A stretch of 29,782 nucleotides of DNA from a virus: the IMG/VR virus record IMGVR_UViG_3300033141_000753, positions 1-29,782 of that record, one strand, 5' to 3'. Below, one piece after another: positions 1-6,525 of the stretch. How positions within the stretch are numbered: the stretch's first letter is position 1; each line of letters opens with the position of its first letter. The notes beneath the pieces are model-generated. The model made no database searches, was not told the origin of the DNA, and saw nothing but the letters and a program-made list of their open reading frames with translations. The position numbers and the translations under genes are program-made.

Positions 1-39
1 TGCACTGATTACTACTGGCCGCTTGCGAAACTTGGGCAT
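1..39 (-). CDS. Start of a small phage protein (PGDYG-like), cut by the window edge
   Basis: Thirteen codons are visible, reading MPKFRKRPVVISA. Many phage proteins of the PGDYG-domain kind begin with M-K-F-R-K-K-P-V-V-I-E-A; this resemblance is my only ground for the call, and the function of that family is not firmly known. The ATG (39-37) directly follows the TGA of the holin-like gene, and an AAAGAG stretch inside the end of that gene could serve as ribosome binding site. The rest lies outside the window. Confidence 0.55.
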   Translation of the reverse strand, partial: MPKFRKRPVVISA

Positions 40-816
40 TCAGAACAACTCTTTCAGGTCGACCTTCCAGCCATACGCGACCCCGCCGGACGCCTCGAAG
101 TCGTCCTCCTTCCAGAGCACACCGAACAGCCGCAACCCGTCGTCTTTCGCGGCACCTCTGAGCGACACGCTCCCACCGAATGCGCACTGGCCTCTGACAT
201 AGGCCACGTCTGCAAACACCCGGTGCCCGCCCAGCATACTGCCGAGCACCAGGAGATCCTCCGGCACTACGAGCAATTGCACCGCGAGCCCGCCGCCGAA
301 CTCGAGAGTCGTGTCGGGAAATAGCGGCTTGTAGGCCCGCGCCTCGATCATCCCGAAGCCGGTATCAATGGCGTCCGCCACTGCCGGGCTCTCATCAGCT
401 ACAACGCATACAGGGGCCATGAGTAACACGACGCACAACAGGATGATCAGGCCGGAGCCGGACCCTTTCAGCAGGTCTTCAACGCGCTTCCTCTCGCCGG
501 GCTTCGTCGGGGCCTTGCGGGTGACGTTATGTAGCCCACTCGCGGTCATCCACACGCCCATTGCCGTGGACAGCATCAAGCCCCAACTCCAGTCGCCGGC
601 CGCCACGGTGCGCACGGCACCGACCAATACCGCCCCGACCACGGGCACGATCTTCTTCTCAGCCCAACCCGCGCCGATGCCCTCCTGCGCGGTGCCCACT
701 TGGCCCTGTCTGCAGCGCTTCCAGATTTCCGTCCCCCAGGCCACGAGCGCCCCCGCAATGGTCCACAATACGATCTCATTCCCGCTCAGCGTCTCTGCGA
801 GTTGCTGCCAGTCCAT
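40..816 (-). CDS. Holin-like multi-pass membrane protein with a C-terminal beta-rich domain
   Basis: The 258-residue product has four hydrophobic stretches at about residues 14-31, 55-75, 77-93 and 121-140. The first three, with a short polar N-terminus and a basic loop near 99-112, look like a phage holin, which would form the inner-membrane lesion that starts lysis. After the fourth segment comes a soluble part of about 115 residues with alternating hydrophobic and polar residues and many Gly, as in a beta-sheet domain; it has no match I recognise. Holins are usually 70-150 residues, so this is long: either a fusion or a different membrane protein. The ATG is preceded by AGGAGGAG at good distance and follows the XhlA-like gene by 16 bases, which supports a lysis module. 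A clear lipobox is absent (the Cys at 137 is preceded by A-P-V). Membrane location is secure; holin function is inferred. Confidence 0.65.
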   Translation of the reverse strand: MDWQQLAETLSGNEIVLWTIAGALVAWGTEIWKRCRQGQVGTAQEGIGAGWAEKKIVPVVGAVLVGAVRTVAAGDWSWGLMLSTAMGVWMTASGLHNVTRKAPTKPGERKRVEDLLKGSGSGLIILLCVVLLMAPVCVVADESPAVADAIDTGFGMIEARAYKPLFPDTTLEFGGGLAVQLLVVPEDLLVLGSMLGGHRVFADVAYVRGQCAFGGSVSLRGAAKDDGLRLFGVLWKEDDFEASGGVAYGWKVDLKELF

Positions 817-832
817 GACTTACTCCTCCTGA

Positions 833-1087
833 TTATCCGAGCAGGCGGAATAGCGCCTGCACGAGAATGCTTGCCGTGAATGCTCCCACTGCCGCCCAAA
901 TGCCGAGTGTTGTTTTGAGCCGCGCCATATCTCGATCCACCTCGTCTAGTCGTGTATCGAGCTTCTCAAGGGTCTTCTCGATTTTTCCGAGGCGCTGCCA
1001 AGAGGCCCTCTGGCAGTCGCTCATGCGCTGATCGAGGACTGCGATGTTTGTGCGCGCCTCGCCATTGACGGCAGCCGGTTGATCCAT
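833..1087 (-). CDS. XhlA-like coiled-coil, tail-anchored membrane protein
   Basis: The 84-residue protein has a heptad-rich helix at about residues 18-58 (KIEKTLEKLDTRLDEVDRDM) followed by one hydrophobic segment at about 60-82 and a very short tail. This is the layout and length of the XhlA/haemolysin family, which in Bacillus PBSX acts with the holin in host lysis. The N-terminus would face the cytoplasm and the C-terminus sit in the membrane. GAGGGAG precedes the ATG. The holin-like gene follows after 16 bases, as expected for a lysis pair. No endolysin is seen; it may lie beyond the left edge. Confidence 0.7.
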   Translation of the reverse strand: MDQPAAVNGEARTNIAVLDQRMSDCQRASWQRLGKIEKTLEKLDTRLDEVDRDMARLKTTLGIWAAVGAFTASILVQALFRLLG

Positions 1088-1107
1088 TGTGCTCCCTCAA
1101 CAGTAGC

Positions 1108-1130
1108 GCCCCGCCGATTGTCGGCGAGGC
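1108..1130 (-). other. Small GC-rich hairpin in the 74-base gap before the lysis genes
   Basis: CGCCGA (1112-1117) and TCGGCG (1121-1126) pair around a 3-base loop, and after one mismatch a further GCC/GGC pair extends the stem. It lies between the stop of the beta-rich protein at 1162 and the ATG at 1087. No T-run follows on the minus strand, so it is not a classical intrinsic terminator. It could slow or process the transcript ahead of the lysis genes. A stem this short can occur by chance in GC-rich DNA. Confidence 0.35.
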
Positions 1131-1161
1131 GTGGTATCATGCGGCGTGGTGCAGATGCTAT

Positions 1162-1581
1162 CTATGCATTGACGGCGTCGGCGCAAATCTCACAGGTCCC
1201 CTGATAGATTGTCTTGACCATGTTCGGGAATTGAGTATGATTGCTCGGGAACGTGAGCTCCAATTCCCACCAATGCATCCCGGTCTCCAAATCCGTGCAG
1301 TCGGAGCCGAGAATGAAAATGGAGAACTGCCCAGTGGCGACCGTGTCTACATGCACACCACTCGCGGTCCAATCCTCAGTCGCGGCTAGACTCAATTCTG
1401 CTGTGCCGCCCCGATGATCGGAAATCGTCATAGCATAGGTGACGTCGGTCAAGTCCACTGCAACGGCGGAGCCGGTATAACGCTGAAGCGTGCATTGCTT
1501 GCGGAACGCGTCGCCAATCGGTATCTTGATGTCGAGGGTCAGTGGCACGCCGTCATTCACATCCACAACGATGGTCGCCAT
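1162..1581 (-). CDS. Phage beta-sandwich protein, BppU-N-like fold suspected
   Basis: The 139-residue protein has the pattern of a family common in phage tail regions: a short N-terminal strand, a conserved G-D-x-F turn (residues about 23-26), a D-L-T-D-V-T-Y-A-M-T-I strand, a Gly-containing hairpin, and a late W-W-E-L-E-L-T-F strand followed by a T-I-Y-Q-G-T strand. Such proteins resemble the N-terminal domain of baseplate upper proteins and attach fibres or decorate tails. It is entirely beta by eye, with no signal or membrane segment. AGGGAGG stands 7 bases before the ATG. It lies between tail-fibre genes and the lysis pair. The fold is likely; the exact role is unknown. Confidence 0.55.
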   Translation of the reverse strand: MATIVVDVNDGVPLTLDIKIPIGDAFRKQCTLQRYTGSAVAVDLTDVTYAMTISDHRGGTAELSLAATEDWTASGVHVDTVATGQFSIFILGSDCTDLETGMHWWELELTFPSNHTQFPNMVKTIYQGTCEICADAVNA

Positions 1582-1593
1582 CTGTAGGCCTCC

Positions 1594-1980
1594 CTATGCA
1601 GTCATATCGCTTGCGGCAGGTTCGCTGACTGCAGGTTCGACGGCAACGACCTGAGGTTCCGCCGGGCCAATCATACTCTCTGCCTTCCGATCCATGCGTC
1701 TGAATTCATGAACCGTCTCTGCCAACCACGCTCGCGCCGCTTCCAAAGCCGCCTCTGCCGCATTCAGTTCTTCCACCGTCATAACGAGTTTGTCCGGTGC
1801 GTCCGCCTGTAGGCAGACTGCTACCAGCTCATTCGCGAGCTTGTCCAGTCGCGCAGAATATTCAGCCGCTGCGTCACCCGGTATCAGGCGTTGCTGTCGA
1901 ACCCGGATCGTCTTCATCGCACTTACGTATTCCTTAGCGATGTCCTCTGCACTGCGCTTGCCCTGCGTTACGATCAGCAC
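1594..1980 (-). CDS. Hypothetical helical phage protein
   Basis: The 128-residue protein is mostly helical and Ala/Glu-rich up to about residue 98 and ends in a Pro/Val/Ala-rich tail (about 104-126) that is probably disordered. I do not recognise a family. The start is GTG (1980-1978), preceded by GGAGAGG at 6-8 bases; no in-frame ATG offers a better site. It lies 12 bases after the preceding gene and 12 before the next, so it is co-transcribed with the fibre genes. Helical proteins in this position are often fibre-assembly chaperones, but nothing in this sequence proves it. Confidence 0.6.
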   Translation of the reverse strand: MLIVTQGKRSAEDIAKEYVSAMKTIRVRQQRLIPGDAAAEYSARLDKLANELVAVCLQADAPDKLVMTVEELNAAEAALEAARAWLAETVHEFRRMDRKAESMIGPAEPQVVAVEPAVSEPAASDMTA

Positions 1981-1992
1981 GCTATCCTCTCC

Positions 1993-2397
1993 TTAGTAGC
2001 TGAAGATACCATCTGCGTTCCATTGAATCGTGATGTCGCCGCCGTTCGGGGTCACCGCTGCATCGAGTTCGTTGTACGAAAGTAGATAGTCAGTCGCCGG
2101 CGTCCCGCTATCCCAGAAAACGATCACCGCCTCCGCACTGTCACCTGTCGCCGAACTCACTACCGCATCCGCTGCATCAAAGACGCCAGCGCCTACAACC
2201 CCGATGGTCTTGCTTGTGAGCGCCGGAGTCTCTGTGGCGACGACGCCGGTCAGATCGTCATAGGCTTCATGGGCGGCGTTATATGTATAGACTGCGGTGT
2301 CCACGAGCACAGCTTTGATATCAGCGGCGTCTAGACCGCCGGTGATGTCGGCCTGCATCACGTGCTTAATGCCTAATGGGTAGACTGCGCTTGCCAT
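1993..2397 (-). CDS. Conserved phage structural protein of unknown role
   Basis: The 134-residue product belongs to a type I recognise from many siphophages and prophages: a hydrophobic N-terminal stretch, then I-K-A-V-L-V-D-T-A-V-Y-T-Y, A-A-H-E-A-Y-D-D-L, a T-S-K-T strand, G-V-F-D-A-A-D, and the late signature V-T-P-N-G-G-D-I-T-I-Q-W. Members sit among fibre genes and are thought to be virion components, but I know of no assigned function. AGGAGG lies 8 bases before the ATG. The gene directly follows the large repeat-containing fibre protein. Confidence 0.7.
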   Translation of the reverse strand: MASAVYPLGIKHVMQADITGGLDAADIKAVLVDTAVYTYNAAHEAYDDLTGVVATETPALTSKTIGVVGAGVFDAADAVVSSATGDSAEAVIVFWDSGTPATDYLLSYNELDAAVTPNGGDITIQWNADGIFSY

Positions 2398-2411
2398 TGG
2401 ACTTCCTCCTG

Positions 2412-3773
2412 TTAGACGAGTCTGAGTGTGTCGCGTTGGTCGACGATCTGCAGGACGGTGCGCGTGTCCACGAGTAGCAATACATCACGTGTATCGACTA
2501 GCACGAGCGTATGGCGCAGACCCGTGGGCGCGTTGACCGTCGCTGCCTCAAAGGCCGCCGCAACTCGAGAGGCGAGGCCTGGGTAGACCGTCTGCCCGGA
2601 GCCGGGGATCGTCGCGCCAGCCTGGTAGGCGGCGCTAGCATGACCGGCGAGCCCCGGCAATACGGTCACGGCCCCTGCGATGCCCTGGGCGTCCAGCGCT
2701 GCTGCGATGCTTTCCGCGTACCCCGCGAGGGCGCTGACCGCACCGGGCGCTGCTGTCGGGCCGTAGGCGCTCGGACTGCTCGTTGCGAGGCCCGGCGTGA
2801 TCGCGACGACACCCGGAACGCCGGTCGCATCGAATGCCGCCGCTACGCTCTCGGCGTATCCCGGCGAGATGACCACGACACCAGGGATGCCTGTCGCCTG
2901 ATAAGCAGCAGGATTGCTCACTGCGAGACCAGGCAATGTGGAGATAGCCCCCGGCAGGGCGGTCGGATCGAACGCGGATGGAGAGCTACTTGCGAGGCCC
3001 GGTAGCGCCGTCAGCCCCTCCTCCTGCGCCCCATACAGCCACCCGTAATCCGGTTTCGCGAGCAGGCAGTTCCCGCGCGTCTCGTGAAGCGTGCGGATTT
3101 CGGTGGCGGAGAGGATATGGTTGTAACCGCATAGATATGATACAGCAGCAGGGTTAAAACCTATTAAGGAATTTCTGTACCCGCATAACAGATAGTCAAA
3201 GCCTACAAACGATGTGACGCCAAGCGTGATCTCCTCGTAGAAGACACTATCAACATATAACTGCAACTGGGTACCGCCGGAGCCGACTACCACAATACTG
3301 TGCCACTCACCTAATGGCTGGATATAGTCGAAAGTCCAAGTACCAATATTGTGTTGGGTGAACCCCCACTTCTTCGTATTGTTATAAGCCTGCATAAAAA
3401 TACCGCCGCCACTCTCGCCTATAGCCCCCGTCAACTGAGCAGAGACATTAGGTTCTGTGCGAGCACAGTAGGTAGCTACAGACCACGGAGGGTTCAATTT
3501 GCCGGACCATGTCGGTATCGTTATATGATCATCCAACCCATCAAACGCCAGCGCCGCCCCATCCTCCCCCAACCCCCAGGCCGTCGCCGGGTCCATATTG
3601 GTGAGGACGCCGTGGTTATGGTGCCCGCTCACGTCTCGCAGTGTCGCCCCAGTCGGCCCGAGCTTGGGATACCACGCGCCGACGAGACCATCCCACAGGT
3701 GTTGGTAGCGCGGGTCGCACTCGCTCCGGTTCCGGGCGATGCCGGACTGCCAATTGAGGACGCGGTTACCCAT
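2412..3773 (-). CDS. LamG/ConA-like lectin fibre protein with two repeat regions
   Basis: The 453-residue product has three parts. Residues about 25-235 form a laminin-G/concanavalin-A-like domain (LWDGLVGAWYPKLGPTG, DVSGHHNHG, ALAFDGLDDHI, then W-H-S-I-V-V-V-G and strand pairs), typical of carbohydrate-binding adhesins. Residues about 253-412 are seven copies of a roughly 23-residue unit based on L-P-G-L-A-x-S-x-P-A-A-Y-x-x-T-G-x-P-G-x-V. Residues about 421-453 are a 9-residue unit, L-x-L-V-D-T-R-D-V, repeated to the last residue. The likely job is receptor recognition on the host surface. The ATG (3773) follows the upstream stop by 15 bases with a weak GGCGGG site, so translation may be coupled. 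The family is well supported; the target is unknown. Confidence 0.72.
   Translation of the reverse strand: MGNRVLNWQSGIARNRSECDPRYQHLWDGLVGAWYPKLGPTGATLRDVSGHHNHGVLTNMDPATAWGLGEDGAALAFDGLDDHITIPTWSGKLNPPWSVATYCARTEPNVSAQLTGAIGESGGGIFMQAYNNTKKWGFTQHNIGTWTFDYIQPLGEWHSIVVVGSGGTQLQLYVDSVFYEEITLGVTSFVGFDYLLCGYRNSLIGFNPAAVSYLCGYNHILSATEIRTLHETRGNCLLAKPDYGWLYGAQEEGLTALPGLASSSPSAFDPTALPGAISTLPGLAVSNPAAYQATGIPGVVVISPGYAESVAAAFDATGVPGVVAITPGLATSSPSAYGPTAAPGAVSALAGYAESIAAALDAQGIAGAVTVLPGLAGHASAAYQAGATIPGSGQTVYPGLASRVAAAFEAATVNAPTGLRHTLVLVDTRDVLLLVDTRTVLQIVDQRDTLRLV
2415..2513 (-). repeat. C-terminal 27-bp repeats, coding 9-residue units
   Basis: The end of the lectin protein reads as consecutive units TLVLVDTRD, VLLLVDTRT, VLQIVDQRD and a partial TLRLV directly before the stop. 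One beta strand and one turn per unit is the simplest reading, which would give a small stacked sheet at the fibre end. The DNA copies are also alike (GTGTCGAC/GTATCGAC type words on either strand). Confidence 0.75.
2538..3017 (-). repeat. Seven diverged tandem repeats of about 69 bp, coding 23-residue units
   Basis: Each unit encodes a variant of L-P-G-L-A-x-S-x-P-A-A-Y-x-x-T-G-x-P-G-x-V. Alternating units carry P-G-L-A or G-Y-A-E-S, so the array may have grown by doubling of a two-unit block. Copies differ at the DNA level, which shows age or selection rather than a recent slip. The last two units are slightly longer or changed. In fibre proteins such arrays set length or flexibility. Confidence 0.75.
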
Positions 3774-3788
3774 GCGTTACCCGCCAGT

Positions 3789-4319
3789 CTACGAGATTGA
3801 GAGGACGTGCGGCACCAATACGACCCGGCTGTCGTTGTCCGTCGCGGTCGTTTCGTCGCGCACCGCCTGGTCCATATTGTTGTCCACGACCGGGACGATG
3901 TACCGAGCGGGCGGCTTCCAGATCCACGGGGTCTGCTTCATGACCGTGTTTCCGTCGTTCGTCGCGACGAGTGAGCCGATGAACTCAAGCTGCTTTGCCC
4001 ATTCATCCTCGTTGCCGTCCGCAGGCCACGCGGCATCGGACCCCGAAACACCACCGGGCCAATTCACATTGTCGTGGCAACACGCCATGTACAGGTTCAC
4101 GGTGCCGCCTGCGGTTGGGGCGGTGCCCGATTCGATGATCAACCGGACCTCGTATTCCATGTCCCAGGACGCACCGAGGTCGACGGCGTCACCCATGCGC
4201 CCAGAGCCACTGGCGAGCGCCTGGAATGTCAGATCGTCCGTGACCGTAAGGCTGATCCCAGTCGCTCCGGTCTCGCCCCAGATCACGGGAGTTCCGGCTG
4301 AATTCTTAACATCGGCCAT
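3789..4319 (-). CDS. Conserved phage virion-associated beta protein
   Basis: The 176-residue product matches a pattern seen in many phage tail regions: an N-terminal W-G strand, a central T-V-N-L-Y-M-A segment, W-P-G-G-V-S-G-S-D-A-A-W, L-E-F-I-G-S-L-V-A-T, and then P-P-A-R-Y-I-V-P-V-V-D-N-N near residue 140. It looks like a beta-sandwich with no membrane segment. I know no experimentally fixed role; position between fibre genes suggests a virion or fibre-associated protein. The ATG overlaps the TAA of the Cys-rich gene by one base (TAATG), so the two are translationally coupled. Confidence 0.65.
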   Translation of the reverse strand: MADVKNSAGTPVIWGETGATGISLTVTDDLTFQALASGSGRMGDAVDLGASWDMEYEVRLIIESGTAPTAGGTVNLYMACCHDNVNWPGGVSGSDAAWPADGNEDEWAKQLEFIGSLVATNDGNTVMKQTPWIWKPPARYIVPVVDNNMDQAVRDETTATDNDSRVVLVPHVLSIS

Positions 4320-4750
4320 TAGTCGTCGCCCCCTCGCCAGCCATCATCGATGTCATCGTAAGAGCCAATATCTGACACAACTGGGGGCTCGTAGTAAGGG
4401 CATCCATTTCCGCAGTGCTCCGCAATCCCGATGCCCTTGCAGAACATCTCATGCTCCGCATCATGATCTTTAAGGCAACGATCCTGATACGTTTCCTCGC
4501 AAACGTTATAACCGTGATGCACACAACTCTCGCAGATGCGCCCAATGGCTTCCCGCCAGTGCAATGGACATGGCCCATTCGGTTTCCAGTCCGCGTATTT
4601 CGCACGGGCCGCAGCGAGTGCGTCCTCTAGGGCAAGCTCTTCGCCCTTCTCGCGGGCACCTGCTACCAGTTGCGCTGCCTTCGCGACCGCCTTCTCCTCG
4701 CGGCGCTCCTTGTGCGGGTCCTGCTCAGAATAAGGCTCAAAACCATCCAT
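4319..4750 (-). CDS. Cysteine-rich, probably metal-binding protein of unknown function
   Basis: The 143-residue product starts with a charged helical half (residues 1-52, rich in Glu, Lys, Ala) and then carries eight Cys at about 61, 73, 76, 84, 92, 104, 113 and 117, with His at 64, 78, 79, 96, 100 and 112. The C-x2-C and C-x3-C pairs and the ending HCGNGCPYYEP suggest one or two zinc sites; disulfides are less likely because there is no export signal. The tail (from about 121) is acidic and Gly-rich. I do not recognise a family. GGAGG stands 9 bases before the ATG. It is coupled to the next gene by a TAATG overlap. Confidence 0.6.
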   Translation of the reverse strand: MDGFEPYSEQDPHKERREEKAVAKAAQLVAGAREKGEELALEDALAAARAKYADWKPNGPCPLHWREAIGRICESCVHHGYNVCEETYQDRCLKDHDAEHEMFCKGIGIAEHCGNGCPYYEPPVVSDIGSYDDIDDGWRGGDD

Positions 4751-5084
4751 CTACTCCACCTCCAGCGCACTCAAGACATGCCCGTCTCCGACCGTGCCCA
4801 GTCCGAGCACCTCAGCCCGCGACTGCATTACATCCACGGTCGCCGACTCGATCACACGAGCGAAGGCTGTCTCAGATACGACGGCCTGCAGGAGCGTCCG
4901 ACTGTTGCTACCCTCGGCTACGGAGAACCCGCCGGGGGTGTAGAGATATGCAGAGAGAGCCACCGCCGCTTCTGTCTCCTCTTCTGTTTTCGCGATTTCC
5001 GCCGCATCTTTGAGGGCAGACGCCCTTCGCGGCGTCCGCTGCGTACTTGGCGAGAAGTTCATCTCTCAGGGCTGTGATGTCCAT
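4751..5084 (-). CDS. Small helical phage protein, readable only with a one-base shift
   Basis: The best start is ATG 5084-5082, with GGAGG 5 bases before it. It gives MDITALRDELLAKYAADAAK, a natural phage N-terminus, and then turns into unlikely sequence with scattered Cys and Arg. The other frame from about 5020 down to the stop at 4751 is clearly real (ALKDAAEIAKTEEETEAAVA and onward). Dropping one G of the GGG at 5025-5023 joins them smoothly into a protein of about 110 residues. The ATG at 5062 in the downstream frame has no ribosome binding site and its first 15 residues are the wrong frame of the true N-terminus. So the gene holds a one-base insertion: a real mutation, an assembly error, or less likely a programmed +1 shift. 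Function is unknown. Confidence 0.6.
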
Positions 5085-5086
5085 AG

Positions 5087-5140
5087 CTACCTCCAGAACT
5101 GCGCGAGCCCCGCGAGACGCGCGACCTCAGCGGGGCTCAT
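5087..5140 (-). CDS. Possible 17-residue mini-ORF before the frameshifted gene
   Basis: ATG 5140-5138 opens MSPAEVARLAGLAQFWR and stops at TAG 5089-5087, inside the region of the ribosome binding site of the next gene (GGAGGTAG). The residue pattern is plausible for a helix. No clear binding site precedes its ATG. It could be a coupling leader for the gene at 5084, or chance. Kept at low confidence. Confidence 0.25.
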   Translation of the reverse strand: MSPAEVARLAGLAQFWR

Positions 5141-5159
5141 TGCGATGGTCCGGCTCTCT

Positions 5160-5258
5160 CTACGGCCTACGTGCGTTGCGCAGATGTTCCGCGACGAGCC
5201 ACGTCAGCAGAATCAGATCGATCCCCAGACATACCAGCCACGGTTCCACATTCTCCAC
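5160..5258 (-). CDS. Small single-pass membrane protein
   Basis: GTG 5258-5256 opens a 32-residue product, MENVEPWLVCLGIDLILL and onward, with one hydrophobic segment at about residues 6-24 (WLVCLGIDLILLTWLVA) and a basic C-terminus (HLRNARRP). A GAGGGGG stretch stands a few bases before the GTG. It lies 19 bases after the 42-residue gene. Small one-pass proteins of this kind occur in phage tail and lysis regions; the role is unknown. The longer reading starting upstream at 5384 runs through the neighbouring gene in another frame and has no binding site. Confidence 0.45.
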   Translation of the reverse strand: MENVEPWLVCLGIDLILLTWLVAEHLRNARRP

Positions 5259-5277
5259 GTCCCCCTCTGCCCCAGCC

Positions 5278-5406
5278 TTACTTGCCCTTCGGGTGCTTCT
5301 TCGCCCGGTAGGCAGCATAGGCTCTCTCGGCACTTGCCTTCGTCCGGTAGATACACGGACCATTGCCGATCCGCCACTTCCCATTAGAGCATTTTACAAC
5401 CGGCAT
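5278..5406 (-). CDS. 42-residue conserved small phage protein (GKWRIG type)
   Basis: ATG 5406-5404 opens a protein reading MPVVKCSNGKWRIGNGPC, then a Y-R-T-K-A-S-A-E-R-A-Y-A-A-Y-R-A-K-K tail and TAA. I recognise this form from many phage genomes: a short beta hairpin with W-R-I-G-x-G-x-C and a following basic helix with A-E-R-A-Y. No function is known to me. GGAGG lies 8 bases before the ATG. It is 18 bases after the fibre gene and in the same transcript. Two Cys (6 and 18) might bind metal together, but this is only a guess. Confidence 0.7.
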   Translation of the reverse strand: MPVVKCSNGKWRIGNGPCIYRTKASAERAYAAYRAKKHPKGK

Positions 5407-5424
5407 CGTCCTCGCCTCCCCACC

Positions 5425-6237
5425 TTAGTATTCGGTGAATGGCAGCATCACATGCAGCCCCGTAGCCCCGGTCGCAACCGCGTCGACGATGATCTCAACG
5501 ACATCGCCCGCACTCGCCTTCCATTCCAGCGTACTCGCGTCCGGCACCCCTCCGTACACGACCGCGCCGTCCGTGTCGTCGTGCGCGATAGTCATCCGGC
5601 TTGCCGCGTTTTCCCAGATACTCACCGTGCTCCCCGGTGGGCCAACGTGGACATCCACGTAAGTCGGGCCCGCCCCGGAGCCGCAAGTATCCACCACACA
5701 GGCGGGCCGCCGGAAGCAGACCGGGCGGATCAGCGGTATTCGCAGGACTGTCGCTACACTGAGGGCCGCCGCCGAGGAATACAGGAACTGGCCCGGTATG
5801 ATGCCCCATTGGCGGCAATCTAGGAAGTTCGTGATCGTACCCGCACCATCCCAAGTGCAGGAGGCGAGGAGGAGTTCCGTGAGCGCGGGCACCGACATCT
5901 TGGCCTTGTAGGCATCCACCTCATTATCCTCGGTTGGGTCTACGTAGATGTAGTAGTCACCGGCTGCTTTGCCGGTAAGGGATACACTGGTAGCGCCTAC
6001 CAGCTTGAGCCCACCGACGTAGCCTACGCCTGCCGCTATATCAATCTCGTCATTGGGTTCGTCTTCCGTTGGGGCCAGACCGGAGTAGACGCCGGGGCAG
6101 CTATTCGCAAGCATACGAGAGACGAATTCCGCTTGCGTCCCCGCCGCATTGTTCTCATGTTCGGTGACACCAACCGCGTCTCCTGTCGTCTTATCGAAGA
6201 GATTAGCATACGTCTCCCAGCCGGTATCGTTTGCCAT
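5425..6237 (-). CDS. Tail fibre / receptor-binding type protein
   Basis: The 270-residue product has two parts. Residues 1 to about 165 contain W-E-T-Y-A-N-L-F-D and a beta-rich region with I-D-I-A-A-G-V-G-Y-V-G-G and Y-Y-I-Y-V-D, as in phage baseplate or fibre attachment domains. Residues about 170-270 (R-P-A-C-V-V-D, T-Y-V-D-V-H-V-G-P-P-G, S-I-W-E-N-A-A-S-R-M-T-I, A-S-A-G-D-V-V-E-I-I-V-D) match a beta-sandwich module often found at phage fibre tips. GGAGG stands 7 bases before the ATG, which directly follows the TAA of the preceding gene. Virion fibre is a fair call; receptor unknown. Confidence 0.62.
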   Translation of the reverse strand: MANDTGWETYANLFDKTTGDAVGVTEHENNAAGTQAEFVSRMLANSCPGVYSGLAPTEDEPNDEIDIAAGVGYVGGLKLVGATSVSLTGKAAGDYYIYVDPTEDNEVDAYKAKMSVPALTELLLASCTWDGAGTITNFLDCRQWGIIPGQFLYSSAAALSVATVLRIPLIRPVCFRRPACVVDTCGSGAGPTYVDVHVGPPGSTVSIWENAASRMTIAHDDTDGAVVYGGVPDASTLEWKASAGDVVEIIVDAVATGATGLHVMLPFTEY

Positions 6238-6525
6238 TTATGTACCTCCATAGACTGCTCCGCGACCATAATAAGACTGGCCGTAACGCGCTATTCTATC
6301 TTCTGTGCGCGGACCGTATTGCGCCCCCATGTCATATCGGCTCGTGCCGTAGACGGCGACCCCGCCAGGTCCGTATTCATCGCCATCTCCATAAGCACTG
6401 CGCCCATATATAGCGCCATTGCGTCCATGCGTCATCGTTCTCGGCAAGGCGGCGGCAGGATGTTGGCCCTCCATGCCCCATCCCTGACGCAATGCTCGTG
6501 CCGCCCTACTCGCATCAAGGCTCAT
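6238..6525 (-). CDS. Tyr-Gly-rich low-complexity protein
   Basis: ATG 6525-6523 gives a 95-residue protein. It overlaps the end of the large tail protein by 11 bases, so it is probably coupled to it; a G-rich stretch 8-12 bases upstream may help. Residues 1 to about 35 are helical and basic, and from about 37 the chain is dominated by Y-G steps spaced 4-9 residues apart (AIYGRSAYGDGDEYG, VAVYGTSRYDMGAQYG, ARYGQSYYGRGAVYG). Roughly ten Tyr-Gly pairs occur in 57 residues. Such chains form loops, fibrous or adhesive surfaces. I know no matching characterised family. A longer start at 6558 lies deeper in the upstream gene and has no better site. Confidence 0.55.
   Translation of the reverse strand: MSLDASRAARALRQGWGMEGQHPAAALPRTMTHGRNGAIYGRSAYGDGDEYGPGGVAVYGTSRYDMGAQYGPRTEDRIARYGQSYYGRGAVYGGT

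Noticed and set aside
1087-1389. Plus-strand open frames, here and throughout the window
   Set aside because: They lie opposite intact minus-strand genes, have odd residue composition (Arg, Pro, Ser, Cys excess), and lack binding sites or recognisable families.
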